Below, one piece after another: positions 16,717 to 25,382 of a stretch of 64,000 nt of DNA (position 1 is the stretch's first letter; each line of letters begins with the position of its first letter). Source of the DNA: Sorangium cellulosum (lineage in GTDB: Bacteria; Myxococcota_A; Polyangia; Polyangiales; Polyangiaceae); assembly GCF_004135735.1 (NCBI RefSeq), contig NZ_CP012670.1:434001-498000 (forward strand). Direction: 5' to 3'. The notes below the pieces were generated by a model. The model made no database searches. It worked only from the letters and a program-made list of their open reading frames with translations, and had not been told where the DNA came from. A program made the translations under genes and the position numbers.

Positions 16717-17517
16717 TCAGGCCTGCGGCGGCGCGTAGAAGCCGAAGCGCGTGACCGCGCGGTACCCCATCGCTTCGTATACGGGCCGCCCGATGTCCGT
16801 CGCGTGGAGGACGGTCCTCTCGATACCCGTGGCGCCGTGCGCGTCGTCGAGGCAGCTGCGCATCACCGCCTCTGCGTACCCTTTGCGCCGGTGCTCGGCC
16901 GCGGTGACGACGAAGCCCACGTACCGGATCTTCTCCACGATGAACGTCGCCGCGGCGCACACGGGCTGGCCGTCCACGTAGCCGACCCGCCCGAACGCCC
17001 GGTCGTTCCACAGCGCCTCGTGAGCCACGGAGGCGCGACCCGCGGGGATCGGGACGCCGTAGGCGCCGGAGTTGAGATCGGCGATGGCGGCGCGTGTCTC
17101 GGCGTCGGCCACGCGCCGGAGCTCGATGCCGGCGATCGGGCGCTGCGGCGGGGTGATCGCGTCGGCCACCATGCCCATGAGCGACACGGCCGGCTTGAAG
17201 CCGAGCCGGGCCAGCAGCTCGGCGGTCGCGCCCCCGTCGCCGCCCGGCGACCAGCTGTCGGACAGCGCGAAGAGCCAGGGGACGCCACCCGCCCGGGCCA
17301 GTTCGAGGGCCGTGCACACCCGCCGGTTGAGATCCTGGAGGTCGGTGGCCGGCGAGGAGAGCGTGGCCGCGTTGAGCAGGACCATGTCCGTGCCCGAGAG
17401 GACGACGGAGACGCCGTCGGTGTGCTCGATCTGATGGCCGGGCAGTCCCTGGCTGAAACGGATCCAGGCGGCCAGGAACTGAGCGTTGGACTCTTCGATC
17501 TCGATCGGGTCGGGCAT
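16717..17517 (-). CDS. GNAT-family N-acetyltransferase
   Basis: 266 aa from ATG 17517, preceded by a ggaggagg site seven bases away; the longer frame from 17562 would start upstream of that site. The second half is a GNAT fold: V-G-F-V-V-T-A-A-E-H-R-R-K-G-Y-A (the R/Q-x-x-G-x-A acetyl-CoA loop) and a final G-R-P-V-Y-E-A-M-G-Y strand-helix. The N-terminal half is a poorly conserved second GNAT-like or substrate domain. Substrate unknown. Its start region faces the IS element. Confidence 0.8.
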   Translation of the reverse strand: MPDPIEIEESNAQFLAAWIRFSQGLPGHQIEHTDGVSVVLSGTDMVLLNAATLSSPATDLQDLNRRVCTALELARAGGVPWLFALSDSWSPGGDGGATAELLARLGFKPAVSLMGMVADAITPPQRPIAGIELRRVADAETRAAIADLNSGAYGVPIPAGRASVAHEALWNDRAFGRVGYVDGQPVCAAATFIVEKIRYVGFVVTAAEHRRKGYAEAVMRSCLDDAHGATGIERTVLHATDIGRPVYEAMGYRAVTRFGFYAPPQA

Positions 17518-17555
17518 GCGGAACCTCCTCCGGCCGGGGAGTAGCACCAAACGCC

Positions 17556-17580
17556 CCCGCAATGAATAAGCATTTGCGGG
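17556..17580 (-). promoter_or_regulatory. Short inverted repeat in the leader of the acetyltransferase gene
   Basis: Seven-base arms cccgcaa (17556-17562) and ttgcggg (17574-17580) flank an AT-rich 11-base spacer, about 39 bases upstream of the start at 17517. The local AT-richness is unusual here. It could be an operator or a leader hairpin; nothing further supports a specific regulator. Confidence 0.3.
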
Positions 17581-17809
17581 ACTGCGCCTGAGCAGCAGCG
17601 GCGGCGAGGTCCCGGCGCAGTCCCGTAAACGTCCGGTTGGACCGGGCCGGTTCGCGGCGAGGCGGGGCGGTCGCGAGGGCTATGGGGATCCTGCCCGAGA
17701 AGGCAGCAGAGGGCGGGCTCGGTGGGGGTCGCACGCGTGGTGTATCCCGCCGCCACGACGTTGGGCGCAGACGTGCCGAGACAGAGCGCGGCGCCGACGG
17801 AGGCCCAGC

Positions 17810-17826
17810 CTGATCCATCCCCTCAT
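17810..17826 (+). repeat. IS4-type element, left terminal inverted repeat
   Basis: ctgatccatcccctcat; compared with the reverse complement of 19244-19260 it differs only at three adjacent positions (5-7). Confidence 0.75.
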
Positions 17827-18992
17827 ATGGTCCCAAGAATTTCACGGGTCACGGCGTGCTCACGGAGCACCTCGCCATACGCTGTCATGAGTTGAACAAG
17901 CCGCTCTTCCCGCATGTTGGGAATGGCCGTGTACCAGTAGCACCCCTGGTTATAGAGCGACAAGGTTCGATGCTTCACGGTATTGGTCTTCAGGAGTCGA
18001 TCGAGGCCGGCCCGTTCTCCTGCCTCCCCAAGGAGCGTCAGGAGCACGTGCGCAAAGGCAGCTATAAGCAGGAGTCGGTCGCGTCGGGCAGTGTCGCCAA
18101 TATGTGTGGCGGAGAGACCCATGCCAAAATGAACGTTCTTGACGTCGCGGAACGTCTCCTCGATGCAGAAGCGACGGCCGTAGAGCTTGACCACCTGGCT
18201 CGCCGTCAGGTCGGCACGGCTGGTTGCGAGGCACCAGGGCTCCTTCATCCGCTTGTCGTGAACGAGCACGACCGCCGCGATGGCCGTCTTGTCCTGCGTG
18301 ACCCGGACGTTCTTCAGCATCTTTGCCCGTCCGGTAAATGCGAGCCACTCGCCTGCAGGACGCGCGGTGTCATAAGCATCGGTGACGATGATGCACTCGC
18401 GGAACCGAATGATGTAGTCCCAGCCCAGATTGCCGAGATGTGCGTACCGCTCCTGGTCGCCGGAGCCCCGGTCCGCGAGGAGTGTTGCTCGAGTTGCTTT
18501 CGGAAGGATCTCGTGCAGGTGCTCAATGACCTCGCCTTCATAGGCGTTGCGCTTGCCAGCCAGCTACGACTTCTTGACCGTCTTCCAAATAAGCGGCGTT
18601 GCTCGCCCGTGACGAGTGATCAAGTACAACGCCAGCGTGGCGTGGTCATCGACATCAAACTCCGTCCAGTCGAGAGCGACCAGCAGCTCCTCTCGCGGCC
18701 CCACCACGAAGCGAACCCAAGCGTCGAACAGAAGCCATGGGGACACATTGTTGTTGCTCAGCAGGCGATCAACTTGTTTGGTCGCGTGCTTGGGGCTACC
18801 GTCTCTTGCCCACGCCATCCCTCGCCCGACCACGTGAATGCAAGGGGAGACGGAGTGCAGAACGCCCAGGGTTGCCAGTGACAAGGACAGCACGGTCTTG
18901 ACGTGCAGGTCGACTTTCACAGCGGCGTGAAGGAACCGCTCGATGCTACTCGCGCTGAGCCCTACGCGCTCGAGTTGCCTGCGAGCCCTCAT
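17823..18992 (-). pseudogene. IS4-family transposase interrupted by a single in-frame TAG
   Basis: Would be 389 aa from ATG 18992. The first part has L-D-W-T-E-F-D (first catalytic Asp region), the middle has L-L-A-D-R-G-S-G (second Asp) and the end has Y-G-R-R-F-C-I-E-E-T-F-R-D-V-K (the Y-x-x-R-x-x-I-E-x-x-F-R-D-x-K signature with the catalytic Glu). Both halves are in the same frame, separated only by TAG at 18564-18566, where relatives read a sense codon such as GAG. The element should be immobile unless the stop is suppressed or supplied in trans. Confidence 0.85.
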
Positions 18993-19243
18993 CGAATGCG
19001 ACCGCTCCTCCGAGCGCGTCGTCGTCAAGTCCCCGTCGCCTTGCCTTCCGTGCACGCGTCGACGCCCGCCGATTGCCTCATACCGATACTATTCCGGCCA
19101 GCGACTGCAGATTCTCACGTGTTCGTCGTCGGCTCACCCGAAACACCTGAGTTTCGTGGGCTCATGTAAACGATTGCCCCATATTGGCGCCCGGTGGAAG
19201 CGGCGGGCCAGCGGCGCGGGAATCGACGAATTTGCCGTATAAA

Positions 19244-19260
19244 ATGAGGGGATCTGTCAG
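19244..19260 (-). repeat. IS4-type element, right terminal inverted repeat
   Basis: atgaggggatctgtcag on the + strand; the same sequence occurs at 16433-16449 in the solo end. Confidence 0.8.
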
Positions 19261-19357
19261 ATTCCGGCGGGCAGCGTGGGCGCTCCTCAACGGGCCGCCC
19301 GCGGGATCGCCGCCCATCGTTGTCCGTCCCGCCGGCCTCGTGCGACCATCGCGCACC

Positions 19358-21041
19358 ATGGCCAAGGTCACCGTGCTGCACATGGATGCGATCACGGAGA
19401 AGTCGGGTCATCAGATGACCGGCATGGCCGTGAGCGTGTGCCTCACGCCCGCCGCGCCCAGCCCCGTCCCGATCCCCTACCCGACGATGGGCACCGTCGC
19501 CGAAGGGATCATCGATCCTTGCATGCGCACCAGGATCGAGGGCGCAAAGATCCTGACCGTGGGCGGCTGCATGAAGGCGTGCCACGGCAACGAGCCCGGG
19601 ACGCTCCGGGAGGTCGTCAGCCTCAACACCGACGGACCCTGCTTCCCGTGGCTCGGCGCGCCCAACGTGTTCATCGAGCTCGGCATGGCCGGCATCACCG
19701 GCAGCATGGGACAGATGAACAAGTCGATCACCGTCGGCGCGAGCGGAAGCGCGAGCGGCGCGGGCGGCGCGGGCGGCGCCGGCGGCGGCAGCGGCGGCGG
19801 CGGCGGCGGCGCGGCAGGGCCCGGCGCCGGAGGGCCGCAGGGGCCGAGCAACGGCGGCGGCGGGGGAGGCGGCAGCAACCAGGGCGCAGGGCCGCCCCGC
19901 CCGCCGGCCGCGCCCGGCGCCGAGGGGCAGGCGGGCGTGGGCCACCCGGTCGACGTGATCACCGGGGCCGTGTACACGCCGCCGCAGGTGGACTTCACCG
20001 AGCGCCGGACCTACGACGCGGCGGGACGCCTCGTCGGGCTCGAGGACGCCGAGGGCCGCTCCTTCACGCTGGAGCGCCGCGACGGCGACGGCGCCATCAC
20101 CGCGGTGCGCGATCCCGCCGGGGCGCGGTACACGCTCGTCCCCGGCCCGCGCGGGGAGGTGACCGCCGGTCGAGGAGATCGGCAGCGACGGGCGGTCGGT
20201 GCGCCGCGTGTTCGCGGACGATGCGTTCACGCCGCTCTGCGAGGCGGAGGAGGGCCGGGCCTTCCGCGATGTCGTCACGGACGCGGCGGCGACGCCGTGG
20301 CTGATGGTGGATCCGAGCGGCGCGCTCGCCTCGCTCGACGTCGGCGCGCTGGGCGCGCCGGGGCGCGCCGAGGGGCGGTTCACGGCGCTGCGCTTCGCCG
20401 GCCAGCGAGCGGACGAGGTGACGGGCCTCTGCTACCAGCGCGCGCGCTGGTACGCGCCCGAGCTCGGGACGTTCACCACGCCGGACCCGCTCGGGCCGGA
20501 CGCGTCCGCCTTCGAGGTCGCGTTCGTGCCCAACGTGACCGCGTGGATCGACCCGCTGGGGCTGGTCATCCTGCTCATGAGCGACGACAGCCTGTGCACG
20601 ACGTTCGCGCAGCAGCGGGCGGCGCAGACCGGACAGCAGATTGTGCATCACAGCCAGCTAGGACCCGTGCCGAACGCCCTCGCCGGGGAGTCCCACCTCG
20701 ACATCGTCGGGCACGGTATGCCCGGTTATCTGCTGTACAAGGACGGGCACGAGCGATGGGCGTCCACGCCGTGGCTCAACGGCCAGCAGCTCGGGCAGGC
20801 CATTCGAAACGCCGGCTTCACGGGGTCGACCGTGCACATGACGGTCTGCCACGGGGGGACCGATCCGCCGGGATATCCGGGGGGCTCCATCGCGAACCAC
20901 GTCGCCCATCCGACGGGCGCGACGACCGTCGCCTGCGTGGGCGACAACATGAGGACACACCCGACCCTGCCCGGTGTCTCGATCGCGTGCGAGAACGGCC
21001 GGATGGTGCCGTTCCAGCCAACGCCGCCGCCGCGACCGTAG
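19358..21041 (+). pseudogene. Short DUF4150 (PAAR-like)-Rhs protein with a clan-CD cysteine-protease-like tip; one-base frameshift
   Basis: From ATG 19358 the first frame gives a DUF4150 PAAR-like head (H-Q-M-T-G-M-A-V-S-V-C; G-G-C-M-K-A-C-H-G-N-E-P), a Gly-rich linker, H-P-V-D-V-I-T-G-A-V and only a few YD repeats. At about 20168 one extra G shifts the frame; dropping it restores V-T-A-V-E-E-I and an unbroken 560-aa product ending at 21041. The later part has the Rhs closing box (R-W-Y-A-P-E-L-G-T-F, then W-I-D-P-L-G-L) followed by a tip of about 160 residues. The tip has D-I-V-G-H-G (His codon 20712-20714) and, 45 residues on, M-T-V-C-H-G (Cys codon 20847-20849), the His/Cys spacing and strand context of caspase-like/C80 peptidases. 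Most of the usual Rhs shell is absent. The frameshift may be real decay or a sequencing error. Confidence 0.65.
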
Positions 21042-21064
21042 GTGGCGAGACCCAGGAGCCCGTC

Positions 21065-22060
21065 ATGCCGATTGCCATGTGCGCCACGCTCGACACCCCC
21101 CACGCCGCGGGGACGGACCTCGTCTTCAGCGTGTCGCTCGCGCTCGCCTGGAAGAAGCTCGAGCAGCGCTTCGGGGCGCTGCGCTTCGCGCCTCAACCCG
21201 CGCTGGCCGACGCGCTGAGCCGCACGGTCGTCGACGAGGCGGTCAGCCCCGCGTGGTGTGTCGCGGATGCCGGCTTCGGCGCCGAGGGCATCCTCGAGCG
21301 GCTGCGCAGCGAGCTGCTCTCCAGGTTCTCCGCGGCGGACGTGCGGTATCTTCCGCGCGGCCTCGCGCCGGACGCGCTGCTCGCTTATGGATACCTGCGC
21401 CGCGATCTCCGGTTTCCTGTCGTCTTCGCGGTGCGGGAGGGGGTGTTCGACGCGCGGCCCGTTCGCGCCTTCGGGATCGTGGACAACAACCATCCGCACA
21501 ACGCGGCGCGGGCGGCGCAGGTGATCGTGCACGAGCATCGTTCAGAGCGGGATTTCGTGATCGAGCTCTGCACCGACGCGGCCGACGAGGATCGCCTCCT
21601 GATTGCCCAGGTGCCGCCGCGCGAGCGGCTGGGGGAGACGGTGCGGGACGTGCTCGACCGGCTGGGGAGGCTCCCGCCTGAGTACCGGTCGCTCCGCCGC
21701 GGGGAGGAGGTCGCCATTCCGCGCATCGAGCTCGAGACGGAGGCGTCGTTCCCCGAGCTGCTCGGACGACCTCTGTGCACAGGGGAGCTCGCGGGCAGGG
21801 TCTTTCATGAGGCGAGGCAGCGGGTGCGCTTCACGCTCGACGAGGGCGGCGCCAGCGTCACCGCGGAGGCCGCGATCCTGTCGTTCGGGATGCCGGAGCC
21901 CAGGCGCTCGTTCGTCGTGTGCCAGCCGTTCCTCGTCATGCTGATTCGCCGGTCGGCGTTCGTTCCGTACCTCGCGCTGTGGGTGGAGACCCCGGCATGG
22001 ATGCAGCCGCCGGCGCGCACGGCGGGCGCTGGACCGGCGCTCGGCGGGCTCTATCGATAG
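21065..22060 (+). CDS. Serpin-like protein, candidate immunity protein for the preceding protease-like Rhs tip
   Basis: 331 aa, starting 23 bases after the toxin gene with a caggagcc site. The C-terminal 130 residues follow the serpin pattern: V-A-I-P-R-I-E-L-E-T-E at the sheet strand, then F-T-L-D-E-G-G-A-S-V-T-A-E-A-A (hinge of the reactive-centre loop, in place of E-E-G-T-E-A-A-A-A) and F-V-V-C-Q-P-F-L-V-M-L-I-R (in place of F-x-A-D-H-P-F-L-F-x-I-R). A stretch with L-L-I-A-Q-V-P-P fits the central strand. The length is slightly below the usual 370-400 and the N-terminal third matches weakly. No signal peptide. Serpins trap serine and some caspase-type proteases, so this would be a fitting antidote to a cysteine-protease toxin. 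Both fold and role are inference. Confidence 0.55.
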   Translation: MPIAMCATLDTPHAAGTDLVFSVSLALAWKKLEQRFGALRFAPQPALADALSRTVVDEAVSPAWCVADAGFGAEGILERLRSELLSRFSAADVRYLPRGLAPDALLAYGYLRRDLRFPVVFAVREGVFDARPVRAFGIVDNNHPHNAARAAQVIVHEHRSERDFVIELCTDAADEDRLLIAQVPPRERLGETVRDVLDRLGRLPPEYRSLRRGEEVAIPRIELETEASFPELLGRPLCTGELAGRVFHEARQRVRFTLDEGGASVTAEAAILSFGMPEPRRSFVVCQPFLVMLIRRSAFVPYLALWVETPAWMQPPARTAGAGPALGGLYR

Positions 22061-22387
22061 CGATCGGGTGACGGCGAGGGGGCGGCCGAGGGGAGGGCCG
22101 GGTGATACGGACCAGCGCGATCCCGTGCACGATCCCGTGAAGGACGGCCAGGGCCCACGGCCTCCAGGGCGCGCGCGGCGAGCGACGCCGCACAGGCTTG
22201 TCGCGGAATCGCCGCGCCGAGCGCATGAGCCTGTCACCGGTCGTCGGAGCGTCGCTCCCACCCCTGCTTCACGGCATCGCCCCGGCGCGCTCGCCCATTG
22301 ACGTCGTTCGAGGCGGCCGCCATGTTCGCGGCGTTCCTTGTCGTTGTCGCGCGAGCGACGTCGGACATTCTTTCAAGGAGAGCTTTC
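22061..22387. other. 327-base intergenic region
   Basis: GC-rich, with no gene I can support. The last 15 bases hold the tcaaggagag ribosome site of the next gene. No repeat or clear promoter was found. Confidence 0.6.
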
Positions 22388-23413
22388 ATGAACATCGAAA
22401 TCGCTTCGTCGACGCATACCCACCTTCGTCGTCCGTCGCGCGCCGCCCGGCTGCGCGCCGGCGCGGCGCTCTTGCTCCTCGGAGCGCTCGGCGCCGCCTG
22501 CACCGCCGGCGCGGGAGCAGAGGTGGAGGCGGAGAGCCTCGGTGTGGCCAGCCTCCGCGGGACGTACGATCTCACGAGCAGCTACACGGGCACCATCGGG
22601 GACACCCGCGGCTGGATCATCGAGTGGGAGATCCCCGAGCTCCTGAACGAGAGCACGGCGTGGACCGCGATCGGGCAGTGGTACTACAACCTCGAGTCGG
22701 GCATTTACCACAGCCCGGATGGGTGGTTCGTCTACTACTACGGGGACGACGACGGCGTCACGGGGAACCACCCCGACTGCACGAGCCTCTTGCCCTCGTG
22801 GGGCTCGGGGAGCACCTGCGGCGGCTCGCTCGGCGACCTGGAGCCCGGGCAGCAGGTGGTCTTCAAGTACGAGTGGTGCACGCCCGAGCGCGTCGCGAGC
22901 GTGAGCGGCTCCAAGCTCTGCCTCTATGTCGACATGAAGGACGGCGCCGGCTGGCAGTTCCTCGCCCAGGACGAGCGCACCACGGTCGAGATGTACGCGC
23001 ACGACATCGAGCATTTCGCCGACGTGGGCCCGCAGTACCCCGAGCCGCAGGTCTCCTGCGAGGCGCCCATCAAGATGCTGCGCCAGGAGCTGAAGACGAC
23101 CGCGGGTGTCTGGCAGCCCATGTCGGGCGCGAGCACCTGGTCGTTCCACGACGCCGCGCCCTACATCTACCAGAACGAGAATTTCGGCGCGTCGCCCTCG
23201 ACGTGGGAGGCCTGCACGTCAAGCGGGAATGATTGTTCGGGGGTGCCCGCGTGGACGTCGGCGCAGGTGTATTCGCCCTCCACCCTGGTCACCGACGGCG
23301 GCCACCTCTGGTCCGCGACCCAGCAGATCTGGTGGTCGCACCCGAACTGCCCGCCGAGCAACCCGGACCCGTGGTGCCCGGCCGAGTGGGCCGACCTCGG
23401 GCCGTGTAACTGA
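22388..23413 (+). CDS. Secreted lipoprotein with C-terminal CBM5/12-type carbohydrate-binding module
   Basis: 341 aa from ATG 22388, which has an aaggag site; starts further upstream would precede the signal sequence. A basic N-terminus and L-L-L-L-G-A-L-G-A-A-C form a lipobox, so it should be a lipid-anchored or exported protein. Residues about 60-250 are Trp/Tyr-rich (W-Y-Y-N-L; V-Y-Y-Y-G-D-D-D) with paired Cys, a beta-sandwich-like region I cannot name. The last 50 residues (P-A-W-T-S-A-Q-V-Y, then G-H-L-W-S-A-T-Q, W-W-S, ending W-A-D-L-G-P-C-N) match a chitin/cellulose-binding CBM5/12 module. No catalytic domain is recognised. Monocistronic. Confidence 0.75.
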   Translation: MNIEIASSTHTHLRRPSRAARLRAGAALLLLGALGAACTAGAGAEVEAESLGVASLRGTYDLTSSYTGTIGDTRGWIIEWEIPELLNESTAWTAIGQWYYNLESGIYHSPDGWFVYYYGDDDGVTGNHPDCTSLLPSWGSGSTCGGSLGDLEPGQQVVFKYEWCTPERVASVSGSKLCLYVDMKDGAGWQFLAQDERTTVEMYAHDIEHFADVGPQYPEPQVSCEAPIKMLRQELKTTAGVWQPMSGASTWSFHDAAPYIYQNENFGASPSTWEACTSSGNDCSGVPAWTSAQVYSPSTLVTDGGHLWSATQQIWWSHPNCPPSNPDPWCPAEWADLGPCN

Positions 23414-23631
23414 CCGACGATCCTGCTCCCGCCATGTGCGCGTGGGGATGATCCTCTCGAAGAGATCGACCCGATCCAGGCTGGCATCGGGTAGATTTCC
23501 TGGCTCAACACCTCGCCGCTCTTGCCGATGAGGACGTCCAGGCGCTCCTCCCCCTTGTCGAACGCCTCCGGGCCAAGCGCATCGCCCCGGCGAACGCTGT
23601 CACCGCTTCCCCCCATCACCGCTTCCCCCCA

Positions 23632-25191
23632 TCACCGCTTCCCCCCCGCCTCCCTCCGCGGCAGCCGCGCCGTGAACGTCGTCCCCTGCGCCGCCGCGCT
23701 CTCCACCGCGATCGCCCCCCCGTGCGCCCTCGCGATCTGGTGCGCGATGAACAGCCCGAGCCCCAGGCCGCGCCCCGAGGGCGCCCGCTCCGCCTCGGGC
23801 ACGTGCCGGAACGGATCGAACAGCGTCGCCATCAGCTCCGGCGCGATCGCCGGCCCCTCGTTGTGCACCTCGATCAGCACGTCGTCCCCCCGCGCGCTCA
23901 CGGCCACCCGGACCGCGCTGCCCGCATCCGCGTAGTCCACCGCGTTCTGCACCAGGTTCGTCACCATCTGCGCCAGCCGCTCCGGGTCCCACAGCCCCGC
24001 GCCGCTCCCCTGCAGCTCCAGCCGGATCGGCACGCCCGGGTGCATCACCTTGAGCTCGTCGATCGCGCCCTTGCAGATGGCGTGAAGGTTCTCCGGCTGC
24101 AGCGCGATCGGGATGCTCCCGCCGAAGCGGCTCCGCGTCAGATCCAGCAGATCCTCGATCGTCCGCGCCATCCGCCGCGCGCTCGCCGTGATCCGCTCCA
24201 CGTGCTTCGCCTGGCGCGGCGTCAGGTTGCCCTGGTGCGACAGCACGCTCGCCGCCAGCGTCACCGACGTGAGCGGCGTGCGCAGGTAATGGCTCAGCGC
24301 GCCCAGGAACCGATCGCGAAAGGCGAGCTCCTCCAGCCGCGCCGCCTCGGCCCGCTTGCGCTCCGAGATGTCGATCACCGTGCCCAGCATCCGCACGCCG
24401 CGCCCCTCGGCGTCGAAGATCGTCCGCCCCTGCACGCAGACCCACCGCTCGATCCCGTCGCGGAGCCCCACCAGGCGGTACTCGACGTCGTAATCCCCGC
24501 CGCCCCCCGGGTCCTGCGAGCGCTGCACCGCCTCCTGCACGCGGGCGCGATCGGCCGGGTGGATCGCCGCGAGGAACAGGTCGTAAACGACCGCCGACTC
24601 CGGATCCAGCCCCGCCACCTCGCGACAACGGGCGTCCCAGCGCAGCTCGCCCGTCACGACGTTGTAATCCCACACGCCCACCCGGCCGGCCTGCGTCGCG
24701 AGCCGGAGGCGCGCCTCGCTCTCCTCGAGCGCCGCGCGCGTCGCCCGGTCGATCTCGATCGCGCTCGTCCACAGGCTCGCGTCCACGACCGCCTGGAGGA
24801 CCTGCGCCTCCCTCGTCCCGATCGAGATCCCCTGCGCCACGCACACCTCGATCACCGCCGCCCGCAGATGCGACAGCTCCCGCATCACCGCCGCGACGCA
24901 GTGGCCCTGCGCCACGCGGCGCCGCGCGTGATCCTCGACCCGCTGGTAGGCGAGCAGGAGATCCGCCTTCCCGTCGTCGTGACGCTCAGCCCGCCGGCTC
25001 GCCGCGAGCGCGTCGATGAGGTGGTCGAAGAGCTCCGGGACGTCGTTGATCAGCGCCGGCCCCCGGCTCCGCCGCGCCGTGGGCGCGGTCGGGTCGTCGA
25101 GCACCCGGCGCGTCCAGCGCTCGATCACGTCGGACTTGCAGCTTCGGAGCCTGGCGGTGAGGGAGGTCTCCCGCGAACCGGCATCGTGCAT
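23632..25191 (-). CDS. Soluble PAS sensor histidine kinase with RsbRD-like N-terminus
   Basis: 519 aa without membrane segments. Residues about 10-150 are helical and resemble the RsbRD N-terminal (globin-like) sensor domain. A PAS domain runs from about 158 to 280 (V-W-D-Y-N-V-V-T-G-E-L-R-W) and ends in the PAC signature D-I-S-E-R-K-R-A-E. The HisKA box is L-S-H-Y-L-R-T-P-L with His301 as phosphoacceptor; most relatives have Glu after the His. The HATPase part has the N box (L-V-Q-N-A-V-D-Y-A) and G boxes (G-R-G-L-G-L-G-L-F). No response regulator lies beside it, so its partner is unknown. Confidence 0.9.
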   Translation of the reverse strand: MHDAGSRETSLTARLRSCKSDVIERWTRRVLDDPTAPTARRSRGPALINDVPELFDHLIDALAASRRAERHDDGKADLLLAYQRVEDHARRRVAQGHCVAAVMRELSHLRAAVIEVCVAQGISIGTREAQVLQAVVDASLWTSAIEIDRATRAALEESEARLRLATQAGRVGVWDYNVVTGELRWDARCREVAGLDPESAVVYDLFLAAIHPADRARVQEAVQRSQDPGGGGDYDVEYRLVGLRDGIERWVCVQGRTIFDAEGRGVRMLGTVIDISERKRAEAARLEELAFRDRFLGALSHYLRTPLTSVTLAASVLSHQGNLTPRQAKHVERITASARRMARTIEDLLDLTRSRFGGSIPIALQPENLHAICKGAIDELKVMHPGVPIRLELQGSGAGLWDPERLAQMVTNLVQNAVDYADAGSAVRVAVSARGDDVLIEVHNEGPAIAPELMATLFDPFRHVPEAERAPSGRGLGLGLFIAHQIARAHGGAIAVESAAAQGTTFTARLPRREAGGKR

Positions 25192-25320
25192 CGAGACAAA
25201 AGCGAGCGCGCGCCGGCGCGGATGTCACGTGCGGATGCCCCCTGATTGACGCGTCGGTGCCCGCCACGGGTCCCGGGACGAGCACAGCATTTGGGGGGTG
25301 TCTCCCGCTGTGTCCTCCGT

Positions 25321-25355
25321 GCCGCCGAGATTCAAGATCTCTCGCTCTTGGCGGC
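25321..25355 (-). terminator. Possible terminator hairpin after the TPR/PEGA-like gene
   Basis: Arms gccgccgag (25321-25329) and cttggcggc (25347-25355) pair at eight of nine positions with a 17-base AT-richer loop. It lies 28 bases downstream of the minus-strand gene that ends at 25383. There is no T run, so it is a weak call. Confidence 0.3.
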
Positions 25356-25382
25356 GCTCCACCTTGCCCGGCGCGCTGGAAT

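Larger units (their letters stand above)
17810..19260 (-). mobile_element. IS4-type insertion sequence, about 1.45 kb, with a damaged transposase
   Basis: Bounded by imperfect 17-base terminal inverted repeats (17810-17826 and 19244-19260, 14 of 17 positions matching) and encoding one DDE transposase on the minus strand. GC content is visibly lower than in its neighbours. I could not identify an obvious target-site duplication. The right end lies 98 bases before the DUF4150-Rhs start codon, so the insertion has probably replaced that gene's original promoter. Confidence 0.8.

Noticed and set aside
22061..22261. Possible minus-strand membrane peptide (A-L-A-V-L-H-G-I-V-H-G-I)
   Set aside because: Too short, overlaps the serpin-like gene's end and has no ribosome site.
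23414..23631. Possible gene fragment with a Leu-rich helix near 23500-23600
   Set aside because: Several frames give short plausible pieces but none has a start or family match.
23722..25245. 507-codon + strand open frame
   Set aside because: Antisense shadow of the PAS histidine kinase, with an unnatural Arg/His/Pro composition.
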